Assembly: GCA_041661865.1 (NCBI GenBank)
Contig: JBAZTO010000028.1
Coordinates: forward strand, 1-51,257
DNA from: JBAZTO01 sp041661865
GTDB taxonomy: Bacteria; Planctomycetota; Phycisphaerae; SM23-33
DNA: 51,257 nt
Direction: 5' to 3'
Shown here: positions 40,530 to 48,103 of the stretch, one piece after another
Position numbering within the stretch: position 1 is the first letter of the stretch
Layout: the number at the start of each line of letters is the position of its first letter
Notes under the pieces: model-generated
Database searches by the model: none
Told to the model about the DNA's origin: nothing
Seen by the model: only the letters and a program-made list of their open reading frames with translations
Translations under genes and position numbers: made by a program

Positions 40530-42446
40530 TCACTGGCGAGCCTGCACCTGCTGTCTCAGCTCATCCAGGATGCCGCGGGCGGTTTCCACCGCCGACGCGA
40601 CGTCCACCAGCGTCGCCTTGGGCTCGGTGCGGCGTTTGATCTCGACCTTGCCGTCCTTGAGGCCCTTCTCGCCCACCACCACGCGCAGCGGGATGCCGAT
40701 CAGGTCGGCGTCCTTGAACTTCACGCCCGGGCGCGCCTCGCGATCGTCCAGCAGCACATCCGCGCCGGCGGCGCGAAGCTCGTCGTAAATCCGCTGGGCG
40801 GTCTCCATCACCGGCCCGGCCTCGACGCTCAAGGGCACGATCTCCACCTCGAACGGCGCGATGCTGATGGGCAGGATCGGGCCGTTCTCGTCGTGGCTGG
40901 ACTCGATGGCGGTGGCCAAGATGCGGTTCACGCCGATGCCGTAGCAGCCCATGATGCACGGGCGGCTGACGCCCTGGGCGTCCAGGAAGGTGGCCTTGAG
41001 CTGCTCGCTGTACTTGGTGCCCAGCTTGAACACGTGGCCGACTTCAATGCCATTGGAGAAAACCAGCTTCTTTCCGCCGCGCGTGTCGCCCTCGGCGGCG
41101 TTGCGGATATCGGCCACGATGACGTTGTCGCCTTCGAGCGGGAAATCCCGGCCCGGCACCACGTTCCTGACGTGATAGTCGGTCTTGTTCGCGCCGGTGG
41201 CGCCGCTGACCATCGCAGCCACGGCCGGGTCGATGATGAGCTTGGCGACCTTGCCGGCCAGGCCTTGCGGGCCCGCGAAACCGACGGCAGCGCCGGTGAG
41301 GCTCTGGATCACGCTCTCGCCGGCCAGCTCGATATCGCCGCCAATCGCGCCTTTGAGCTTGGACTCATTGACTTCATGGTCGCCGCGAACCAGGGCGACG
41401 ATTGTGATATCAAAGAGACGTTTCGCACTCGCTACATACTGCCTACCTTCATCGGACAGTGATTGCGTACGCCGCTCGACTGCACTCATGTGCAAGTCCG
41501 GGATATTGTCGAGCTTCCCAAGCTTTTCGACCATTCGCCGTGAGTGGTTCTCCCAGTCAGCGAGTAGCTGACGGTCAGGTTTCCAGAAGATGAGCGTCTT
41601 GATCATCTCGGCCGGCTTTGTGCCCAAGAACTTGCAGACGGCCTCGATGGACCCGACGCCGGGCGTGTGGGCCTCTGCCAAGGCTGGGGCCGCCGCCCGT
41701 GCAGCCAGGCCGGCGGCGTCGATCTTCAGGGCGTCGACCTCGGCCTTCTCGATGTTGGCTGCGTAGGAGTTGTCCTCGGTGAAGACCAGGATGTCGCCCA
41801 CCGTCGCGGGCACCATGAACTCCTCGGTGTCGGTGCCGCCCATGCCGCCGCTGTCGGCTTGGACGATGGCGTACTTCAGCCCGCAGCGGTCGAAGATCCG
41901 CCGGTAGGCGTCGTACATCTTTCGGTAGGACTCATTGAGCCCCTCGACGGTCGCGTCGAAGCTGTAGGCGTCCTTCATGATGAATTCGCGGCTGCGGACC
42001 ACGCCGTACTGCGGACGATACTCGTCGCGGAACTTGTCGTGGATCTGGTAGAGGTTGAGGGGCAGTTGCTTGTAGCTGGAGACCTCGGCGGCCACCAGGG
42101 CCGTGACGACCTCCTCGGCCGTCGGGGCCAGGACGTTCTTTCGGCCGTGGCGATCCTCGAAGGAGCAGAGGATGTCCTTGAACACCACGTCGCGCCCCGT
42201 CTGCTGCCACAGTTCCATCGGCTGGAGGATGGGCATGGAGATTTCCTGTGCGCCGGCGGCGTTCATCTCCGCCCGCACGATGGCGATGATCTTGAGCAGG
42301 CTTCGCCAGCCCAGCGGCAGGTAGGTGTAGGTTCCGCTGGCCAGCTTGCGGATGAAGCCGGCGCGGATCATAAGCTGGTGAGAGGCGATCTCCGCCTCGG
42401 CGGGAACTTCCTTGACCGTCGGAATCAGCAATTGGCTATAGCGCAT
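40530..42446 (-). CDS. proS: prolyl-tRNA synthetase with expanded editing domain
   Basis: 638 residues against about 570 for usual bacterial-type ProRS. Class II motifs are present: FRDEYRPQYGVVRSREFIMKD (motif 2 region) and CYGIGVNRILATAIE (motif 3). The INS editing domain, which clears mischarged Ala-tRNA(Pro), is recognised by KTLIF and ALVRGDHEVNESKL, but between them lie about 58 residues (290-347) where family members have only a handful. That insert is encoded at 41406-41579, at about 53% G+C by my count (41401-41580), lower than most of the rest of the gene. The frame stays open. The start ATG at 42446 gives the family N-terminus. Confidence 0.95.
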   Translation of the reverse strand: MRYSQLLIPTVKEVPAEAEIASHQLMIRAGFIRKLASGTYTYLPLGWRSLLKIIAIVRAEMNAAGAQEISMPILQPMELWQQTGRDVVFKDILCSFEDRHGRKNVLAPTAEEVVTALVAAEVSSYKQLPLNLYQIHDKFRDEYRPQYGVVRSREFIMKDAYSFDATVEGLNESYRKMYDAYRRIFDRCGLKYAIVQADSGGMGGTDTEEFMVPATVGDILVFTEDNSYAANIEKAEVDALKIDAAGLAARAAAPALAEAHTPGVGSIEAVCKFLGTKPAEMIKTLIFWKPDRQLLADWENHSRRMVEKLGKLDNIPDLHMSAVERRTQSLSDEGRQYVASAKRLFDITIVALVRGDHEVNESKLKGAIGGDIELAGESVIQSLTGAAVGFAGPQGLAGKVAKLIIDPAVAAMVSGATGANKTDYHVRNVVPGRDFPLEGDNVIVADIRNAAEGDTRGGKKLVFSNGIEVGHVFKLGTKYSEQLKATFLDAQGVSRPCIMGCYGIGVNRILATAIESSHDENGPILPISIAPFEVEIVPLSVEAGPVMETAQRIYDELRAAGADVLLDDREARPGVKFKDADLIGIPLRVVVGEKGLKDGKVEIKRRTEPKATLVDVASAVETARGILDELRQQVQARQ

Positions 42447-42481
42447 GGCGACCTCTTGTCAGATAGATAGAAGAAACAACA

Positions 42482-42606
42482 ATCACAAAGACCACAGAGA
42501 TCACGAAGTTCACAGAGAAAGCTTCGGAAAGAGACCTATTGCCTTGCTTTGCTCGTTCCTCTGCTATGAGTTCGCTGCTCTCTGTGGCCCCTGTGGCCTC
42601 TGTGAT
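42482..42606. repeat. 9-bp-period arrays, inverted pair
   Basis: Left array 42482-42517, four 9-mers with core CAC-A/G-NAG plus two free bases (ATCACAAAG, ACCACAGAG, ATCACGAAG, TTCACAGAG). Right array 42580-42606, three inverted 9-mers (CTCTGTGGC, CCCTGTGGC, CTCTGTGAT). Located between divergent proS and the yhaM-like gene; same word family as 21561-21805. Confidence 0.65.
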
Positions 42607-42637
42607 AGTCGTGCGCTTATAACGTGCCGGTCGGTTA

Positions 42638-42666
42638 TTTTCAACTGCAACGCTTGCGGTTAGAAT
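42638..42666 (+). promoter_or_regulatory. possible promoter for leaderless yhaM-like mRNA
   Basis: TTTTCA (42638-42643), 17 bp, TAGAAT (42661-42666). The -10 overlaps the ATG at 42665 and ends 7 bases before the ATG at 42674, the same spacing as at queF. No ribosome site is seen. Confidence 0.35.
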
Positions 42667-43657
42667 GCCGGGCATGAACTCCAATCGTCGCTTTATCAAC
42701 CAGATGATGGCTGGGGAGACCGTTGACCAGGTCTTTCTCGTCCGCGACAAGGACTTGCGGACCACCAAGACCGGCGGGCTCTACCTCCAATGCACCCTGT
42801 GCGACAAGACCGGCCTGGTCCCCGGCCGGATGTGGCAGGTCTCCGAGAGCATCTTCAACGCCATCCCCGTCGAGGGCTTCCTCCAGGTCAAAGGCCGAAC
42901 CGAAGACTACCGCGGCACGCTGCAACTGGTCATCGACGCCTGCCGCCCCTGGCCGGCGGAGAAGATCGACCTCAACGACTTTCTGGCCTGCACCGACCAG
43001 GACGTCGAGAAGATGTGGAGCGACCTGCTGGAGATCACGCGCGACATCAAGGACCCCTGCATTCGCCTGCTGATCAAGAAGTTCGTGGAGGACCGCGACC
43101 TGGTGGCGGCCTACAAGCGAAGCCCCGCGGCCATGACGCTGCACCATCCTTATATCGGCGGCCTGCTCGAGCACACCCTGTCGATGGCCAAGGCGGCCAA
43201 GGCCTTGCTGCCGCTGTATCCCAAGGTCAATGCCGACCTGGTGCTGGCGGGCGTCTTCCTGCACGATATCGGCAAGATCGCCGAGCTATCTGCCGGCACG
43301 GCCACCAGCTACACCGATCGGGGCCAACTGGTCGGGCATATCACCATCGCCGCGGTCTGGGTGGCCGAGAAGGCCGCCGCGGTGGCCAAGGAAACTTCCG
43401 AACCATTCCCGCCGCGAATTCTCGACCTGCTCCAGCACATCATCATCAGCCACCACGGCGTGCATGAGTACGGCTCGCCCAAGCTGCCGGCGGTGCCTGA
43501 GGCCTTCTTCGTCCACTACCTGGACAACCTCGACGCCAAACTTTTCACCACGCTCCGCGCCATCGATAACGACCCCGACCCCAACGCCTCCTTCACCACC
43601 TATCTGCCCTCCCTGGAAACCCGCGTTTACAAACGCAGCCGGGGTGCGGGCTCCTGA
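42665..43657 (+). CDS. YhaM-like 3'-5' exoribonuclease (OB-fold plus HD domain)
   Basis: 330 residues. The first ~95 residues look like an OB nucleic-acid-binding domain (VFLVRDKDLRTTKTGGLYLQ, GRMW), the rest is an HD domain: LHHPYIGGLLEHTLSMAK, VFLHDIGKI, and HHG near the end. YhaM degrades RNA from the 3' end. An alternative ATG at 42674 drops three residues and suits the promoter better. Gene order relative to proS is divergent. Confidence 0.9.
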   Translation: MPGMNSNRRFINQMMAGETVDQVFLVRDKDLRTTKTGGLYLQCTLCDKTGLVPGRMWQVSESIFNAIPVEGFLQVKGRTEDYRGTLQLVIDACRPWPAEKIDLNDFLACTDQDVEKMWSDLLEITRDIKDPCIRLLIKKFVEDRDLVAAYKRSPAAMTLHHPYIGGLLEHTLSMAKAAKALLPLYPKVNADLVLAGVFLHDIGKIAELSAGTATSYTDRGQLVGHITIAAVWVAEKAAAVAKETSEPFPPRILDLLQHIIISHHGVHEYGSPKLPAVPEAFFVHYLDNLDAKLFTTLRAIDNDPDPNASFTTYLPSLETRVYKRSRGAGS

Positions 43658-43944
43658 TGCGGATATCGCATTATGAAAACAAACGTGCCATTCCGCGCAT
43701 GATCCGTGTCAGGACGGCAAGATAGCATACCCCCTTTTTGTTGTTGTCCAAATGGACCTCCCCCCTATGCCTTGGGGGTTTTTGAAAAAAAACTTGATTA
43801 TTTGCCTTGGTTCCACTTGCAGGGCGACTATCAAGAGATATCATGCGCAGCAATGCAGTGGGGCACCGTGACAATAGCCCCTCGCGCCCGGCGTCTCCGG
43901 CTTGTGCCCCGGCTCGGGCAAAGGTCCTTTTAGGAGCTTGGTTT
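43658..43944. other. spacer upstream of kamA
   Basis: Holds a terminator-like hairpin (43760-43783), an A+T-rich patch after it and a good ribosome site AGGAG (43932-43936) for kamA. I looked for a lysine riboswitch and do not see its conserved segments. Confidence 0.5.
43760..43783 (+). terminator. terminator of the yhaM-like gene
   Basis: CCCCC stem (43761-43765) pairs with GGGGG (43774-43778), 8-base loop, followed by TTTTT (43779-43783). Confidence 0.6.
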
Positions 43945-45294
43945 ATGCCACAGCCGTCCAGTTCCGAGAGCAGTGATTCGTCAGGCGACAAACCTCCATC
44001 CCCAGGCGAGGGCCTATTTGGCCCAAGTTCCCAGCCCGCACATTCCTCCAAGCTGCGTGAGCTGTCCGGCAGCGGCCAATGGGGCGACTGGCGGTGGCAG
44101 ATGCGAAACCGCGTCCGAAGCATCGCCCAACTGATCGAGTGCTTCCCCAAGATGCATCCTTCCCCCGGCCTGGTCAAGGCAGCCGAAAAGTTTCCCCTGG
44201 CCGTCACGCCCTATTATGCGTCGCTGATCCGCCAGTTGGACGCGACCGACCCGATCTTCCAGATGGCTGTGCCGCAGATGCAGGAATTGTGCGACCCCTC
44301 ATTCCTGCGCGACGACCCGCTGGAAGAGGACGAGGACATGCCCGTCCCCGGACTGGTCCACCGCTATCCCGATCGCGCGCTATTGATTTCGACGACCACC
44401 TGCTCGACCTATTGCCGCCACTGCACGCGGAAGCGAATCGCCGGCAGCAGGGAGACCTCCATCTCGGCGGCGCGGCTGAGGCAGGTGACGGCCTACCTTC
44501 AGGCGCACCCGGAGATCAGCGACGTGATCGTCTCGGGCGGCGACCCGTTCACAATGGCCAACGAGTCGCTGGAGATGGTCCTGGCGGCGCTGCGGGCCGT
44601 GCCGACGGTGCAGATCATCCGCATCGGCACGCGCGTGCCGGTGGTCATGCCCATGCGAATCACCGCCCAACTGACCGACATGCTCCGCAAGTATCACCCG
44701 ATCTGGGTGAACACGCACTTCAACCACCCCCGCGAGCTGACGAGCGAGGCCGTCGAGGCCTGCGGGCGACTGGCCGATGCGGGCATCCCGCTGGGCAACC
44801 AGACGGTGCTGCTGCGCGGCGTGAACGACGATCCGGCGACCATCGCGGAATTGTGCCGCGGGCTGGTCAAGAGCCGCGTCCGCCCTTACTACCTCTTCCA
44901 GTGCGACCTGGTCCGCGGCGTGGAGCATTTCCGCACGCCGCTGTCGCGGGGCCTGGAGGTCATGGAGTACCTGCGCGGACGGCTGAGCGGCCTGGCGATC
45001 CCGACCTTCGTGGTCGACGCGCCGCACGGCGGGGGCAAGATCCCGCTGCTGCCCAATTACATTATCTCCACCAGCCCGACGCACACGGTGTTGCGTAATT
45101 TCGAGGGCATGATGGTGACGTATCCCGAGCCCAATGTGCTGCAGGACGCCCCAGCGACTTGCCCGGAAGGCTCCCCCGGCGTTTGGGAGTTGGTCAGCGG
45201 CAAGGCCTCCAAGATCCAACCGGCAGGCACCGTCCGACACACGCGGCGGATGCAGAAGCCGCGGCTCTTCGAGGAAACCAAGCAGCACAGTTAG
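43945..45294 (+). CDS. kamA: lysine 2,3-aminomutase (radical SAM, PLP)
   Basis: 449 residues. It interconverts L-lysine and L-beta-lysine using S-adenosylmethionine, a [4Fe-4S] cluster and pyridoxal phosphate. The cluster cysteines are Cys153, Cys157 and Cys160 (CSTYCRHC); SGGDPF is the SAM-binding loop (197-202); Lys365 in HGGGKIP is the PLP lysine. Asp321 (FQCDLV) and Asp358 (VVDAPHG) correspond to the two aspartates that hold the lysine side-chain amine in clostridial KamA and that are changed in glutamate 2,3-aminomutases, which supports lysine as substrate. The first ~45 residues are Ser/Pro-rich and not part of the core. AGGAG 8 bases upstream fixes ATG 43945. A terminator follows. Confidence 0.92.
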   Translation: MPQPSSSESSDSSGDKPPSPGEGLFGPSSQPAHSSKLRELSGSGQWGDWRWQMRNRVRSIAQLIECFPKMHPSPGLVKAAEKFPLAVTPYYASLIRQLDATDPIFQMAVPQMQELCDPSFLRDDPLEEDEDMPVPGLVHRYPDRALLISTTTCSTYCRHCTRKRIAGSRETSISAARLRQVTAYLQAHPEISDVIVSGGDPFTMANESLEMVLAALRAVPTVQIIRIGTRVPVVMPMRITAQLTDMLRKYHPIWVNTHFNHPRELTSEAVEACGRLADAGIPLGNQTVLLRGVNDDPATIAELCRGLVKSRVRPYYLFQCDLVRGVEHFRTPLSRGLEVMEYLRGRLSGLAIPTFVVDAPHGGGKIPLLPNYIISTSPTHTVLRNFEGMMVTYPEPNVLQDAPATCPEGSPGVWELVSGKASKIQPAGTVRHTRRMQKPRLFEETKQHS

Positions 45295-45299
45295 TCACG

Positions 45300-45344
45300 T
45301 GCAAGCCGGTGGCCGATGCGGGCGCGCCGGCTTGCATTGTTTTT
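45300..45344 (+). terminator. terminator of kamA
   Basis: A 10-bp perfect stem (45300-45309 with 45327-45336, arm TGCAAGCCGG), 17-base loop, then TGTTTTT to 45344. It separates kamA from the ligase genes unless read-through occurs. Confidence 0.7.
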
Positions 45345-45363
45345 CCGTTGAATGGTGACCCGG

Positions 45364-45454
45364 TTAATCGGTAAATCAGTTAATCGGGAGCCGAAAACGC
45401 GACCATCGTGCCGGCTCTGCCCGATTAACCGAGCAACTGATTGACCAATCAACC
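45364..45454. repeat. 8-bp-period arrays, inverted pair
   Basis: Left 45364-45387 (TTAATCGG, TAAATCAG, TTAATCGG) and right 45423-45454 (CGATTAAC, CGAGCAAC, TGATTGAC, CAATCAAC) are approximate reverse complements. Located between kamA and the first ATP-grasp gene. Confidence 0.6.
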
Positions 45455-45488
45455 GTGAACCCGGTTCACGCGATGGAGGGTCAGGACT

Positions 45489-46475
45489 TTGAGAATCGGT
45501 CTCACATACGATCTTCGTGACGAATACCTGGCCATGGGCTGGACGGCTGAGCAGGTGGCGGAGTTTGACTCCGCCGAAACCATCGCCGCCCTGGAGCAGA
45601 CGATCCAGTCCCTGGGTCACCAGGCCGTCCGCATCGGCCACGCCAAGAGCCTGGCCGCCGCCCTGGTCGCCGGCGAGCGGTGGGATCTGGTCTTCAACAT
45701 CGCCGAGGGCAACAACGGCCGGGGGCGCGAGGCGCAGGTGCCCTGCCTGCTGGATCTCTACGAGATCCCCTACACCGCCTCCGACGCCCTGGTTTGCGCC
45801 GCGACGCTGGACAAGGCCGTCGCCAAGCGGCTGGTGCAGTCGGCCGGGCTGCACACCCCGCCGTTCAAGGTGGTCGCGACCCTGACCGACCTGGACGCCC
45901 TGGGCCTGGGCTTCCCGCTCTTTGCCAAGCCCATCGCCGAGGGCACGGGCAAGGGCATCGACGGCAAGTCGCGGATTGGCGATGCAGCCGAGCTGGCCAT
46001 CACCTGCCGTCGCCTCCTCGAGCGATTCGATCAGCCGGTGCTGGTCGAGGAGTATCTGCCCGGCAGGGAGTTCACCACGGCCATCCTGGGCACCGGCGCC
46101 GCCGCCCGCGTCATCGGCACGATGGAATTCCAGATGCTGCCCCACAGCGGCACCGACATCTACACCTACGAAATGAAGGAGCACTGTGAGAAGTTCGTCA
46201 GCTACTTCGCCATGCCCGCCGGCCCGCTGCGGCAGGAGGTGGAGGCGCTGGCCCTGGCGAGCTATCGCGTGCTGGAATGCCGCGACGTCGGGCGGGTGGA
46301 CATCCGCTGCGACCGCGCGGGCCGGCCCAGCTTCCTGGAGGTCAACCCGCTGCCGGGCATGCATCCGAGCCACTCGGACCTGCCGATGATCGCCACGCAG
46401 GAAGGCATGAGCTACCGCGAGTTGATCGGCCACATTATCAAGAGCGCCTCAGAGCGGATCGGGAGCGGCAAATGA
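45489..46475 (+). CDS. D-Ala-D-Ala ligase-like ATP-grasp enzyme
   Basis: 328 residues with the D-alanine-D-alanine ligase architecture: an N-terminal Rossmann-like domain (RIGLTYDLRDEY, VFNIAEGNNGRGREAQVP), a central ATP-grasp domain (FAKPIAEGTGKGID), and the Mg-binding end RVDIRC...FLEVNPLPGMHPSHSDLP. It should join a carboxylate to an amine with ATP to form an amide or peptide bond. It is unlikely to be the housekeeping Ddl, as it is paired with a second ligase and lies by kamA. Start is TTG at 45489, 8 bases after GGAGGG; no ATG fits. The stop overlaps the next start (ATGA). Confidence 0.88.
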   Translation: MRIGLTYDLRDEYLAMGWTAEQVAEFDSAETIAALEQTIQSLGHQAVRIGHAKSLAAALVAGERWDLVFNIAEGNNGRGREAQVPCLLDLYEIPYTASDALVCAATLDKAVAKRLVQSAGLHTPPFKVVATLTDLDALGLGFPLFAKPIAEGTGKGIDGKSRIGDAAELAITCRRLLERFDQPVLVEEYLPGREFTTAILGTGAAARVIGTMEFQMLPHSGTDIYTYEMKEHCEKFVSYFAMPAGPLRQEVEALALASYRVLECRDVGRVDIRCDRAGRPSFLEVNPLPGMHPSHSDLPMIATQEGMSYRELIGHIIKSASERIGSGK

Positions 46476-48031
46476 CTGGTAAGCCTCAAAGCGTGCTGAT
46501 CGTCCATAACATCCCTCGCGCCGCCGCGTCGGGCGATTCGGCCTTCGCCGAGAGCGACGAGGGCGTGCTGGCCGAAGTGCAGGCCGTCTCGGCGGCGATG
46601 AACACGCTGGGCGTGCCTCACCGCATCGAGGGCGTCTCCACATTGGCCGACGTGCGCGCCGTGCTGGCGGCAGCCGGCGAGAGGATCGTCTTCAACCTCG
46701 TCGAGAGCCTCCAGGGTGGCGTGGACGACTGCAATTTCGTGCCTGCCCTCTGTCGGGCCTTCGCCAAGGCCTGCACCGGCAACGATTCGCCCGCGCTGAT
46801 ACTGTCGCTGGACAAGTGGCAGTCCAAGGCCGCCCTGCAGGCCCACGGCCTGCCCACGGCGGCAGCCGCGGTCATCCCGCCCGGAGCCGCGATCCGCGAG
46901 GATCAGCTTCCGCCCGGAGCGATCATCGTCAAGCCCGCCTGCACCGACGCCAGCGAGGGCATCGACGCCGCCTCGGTCATCACGCAGCGCGGAGCGGCGC
47001 TGGAGGCTGCCGTCCGCAGGGTGCATGACCAGTTCCATCAGCCCGCCCTGGTCGAGCAGTACATCGACGGGCGCGAACTCAACGTGTCGGTGATCCATCG
47101 CGACGGCCGGCTCCAGGTGATGCCGATGGCGGAGATTGATTTTTCCGCCTTCAAGGCGGGCCAGCCGCGGATTCTGGACTATGCGGCCAAGTGGCTCAGC
47201 GACTCCTTCGCGTTCAACAATACGCCGCGTGTCATCCCGGCCCCGCTGGCCCCTTCGGTGGCCTCGGCCGTGCGGGACTTGGCGCTGGCGGCCTGGCACG
47301 CACTGGGCTGCCAGGATTACGCCCGCGTGGACTTCCGCCTGGACGGGGCCAATAAGCCTTATGTGCTGGAGATTAACCCCAATCCCGACATCTCGCCCGA
47401 TGACGGATTCGCCGCCGCACTGGAGGCGGGGGGCATCGGCTACGACCATTTCGTCGCGGCCATGCTGGCCAACGCGGAGGCGCGATTGACTCCCGCGACG
47501 GTGGCGGCCTCTCCCGCGCAGGGCAACTCCGTGCCCGCGCGCCTCTCAAAGAGCGACGTGGAGGTCCGCCCCACCCTTCCCGCCGATCGCGCGGCGATCC
47601 TGCGGCTGCTGGCCGAGACGGCCTTCTTCCGCGACGATGAGATCGTCGTCGCCCGCGAGGTGCTGGATGATGCGTTGGCCGGCGTGGAGAACGGGCACTA
47701 CAAGTCCTACTCCGCCGTGCTGGAGGGCCAGGCGGTCGGGTGGGTCTGTTTCGGCCTGACGCCCTGCACCATCGGCACGTACGACATCTACTGGATCGCC
47801 GTGGCGCCGAACATGCAGGGCAAGGGCGTCGGGGCAGCCTTGATGGCCAAGGCTGAGACGCTCATCGCCGCAAGCGGCGGGCGGCTGGCCATCATCGAGA
47901 CTTCCGGCAGAGAGATCTACAACCCCACGCGAAAGTTCTACCTCAAGCTCGGCTACGACCTGGCCGCCGACATCCCGGACTTCTACGCCCCCGCCGACAG
48001 CAAGGTCGTCTACACCAAGAAACTCGACTGA
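46472..48031 (+). CDS. ATP-grasp ligase fused to GNAT acetyltransferase
   Basis: 519 residues. Residues 1-335 are a second D-Ala-D-Ala-ligase-like ATP-grasp: IVFNLVESLQGG, IIVKPACTDASEGID, VEQYIDGRELNVSV, and the catalytic end RVDFRLDG...VLEINPNPDISPDDGF. A Pro/Ala linker (about 335-358) leads to a GNAT domain (about 360-519) with the acetyl-CoA loop QGKGVG near 448 and NPTRKFYLKLGY. The protein could acylate or acetylate an amine and form an amide. ATGA overlap with the previous gene implies coupled translation and probably a complex. The acetyltransferase may act on the beta-amino or epsilon-amino group of a lysine product, as in N-epsilon-acetyl-beta-lysine synthesis, but this is inference. 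Confidence 0.87.
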   Translation: MTGKPQSVLIVHNIPRAAASGDSAFAESDEGVLAEVQAVSAAMNTLGVPHRIEGVSTLADVRAVLAAAGERIVFNLVESLQGGVDDCNFVPALCRAFAKACTGNDSPALILSLDKWQSKAALQAHGLPTAAAAVIPPGAAIREDQLPPGAIIVKPACTDASEGIDAASVITQRGAALEAAVRRVHDQFHQPALVEQYIDGRELNVSVIHRDGRLQVMPMAEIDFSAFKAGQPRILDYAAKWLSDSFAFNNTPRVIPAPLAPSVASAVRDLALAAWHALGCQDYARVDFRLDGANKPYVLEINPNPDISPDDGFAAALEAGGIGYDHFVAAMLANAEARLTPATVAASPAQGNSVPARLSKSDVEVRPTLPADRAAILRLLAETAFFRDDEIVVAREVLDDALAGVENGHYKSYSAVLEGQAVGWVCFGLTPCTIGTYDIYWIAVAPNMQGKGVGAALMAKAETLIAASGGRLAIIETSGREIYNPTRKFYLKLGYDLAADIPDFYAPADSKVVYTKKLD

Positions 48032-48103
48032 ATCGCGAGTCGCGAATTCTATTCCGGCCTGATGTTTCTTTTCCCTACGACCTACGAACTACAACCTACG
48101 ACC
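48031..48103. repeat. two heptad arrays between convergent genes
   Basis: The first array (48031-48051: AATCGCG, AGTCGCG, AATTCTA) starts on the last base of the ligase/GNAT stop codon. The second (48074-48101: CCTACGA, CCTACGA, ACTACAA, CCTACGA, then CCT) runs into the minus-strand agmatinase and supplies its stop (48096-48098) and last two codons. The second word family is that of 19152-19179. Confidence 0.65.

Noticed and set aside
42482..42606. CRISPR array
   Set aside because: Repeat units are 7-10 bp and contiguous with no spacers; no cas gene in the window.
43658..43944. Lysine riboswitch ahead of kamA
   Set aside because: The spacer contains a terminator-like hairpin but none of the conserved lysine-riboswitch segments that I can recognise.
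43945..45294. EpmB (EF-P beta-lysine pathway) or glutamate 2,3-aminomutase instead of KamA
   Set aside because: At 449 residues it is longer than EpmB, and both lysine-binding aspartates of KamA (Asp321, Asp358) are present, which are replaced in glutamate aminomutases.
45489..46475. Housekeeping D-alanine-D-alanine ligase (ddl)
   Set aside because: Fold matches, but there is no peptidoglycan gene nearby, and it is translationally coupled to a second ligase-GNAT fusion; symbol withheld.
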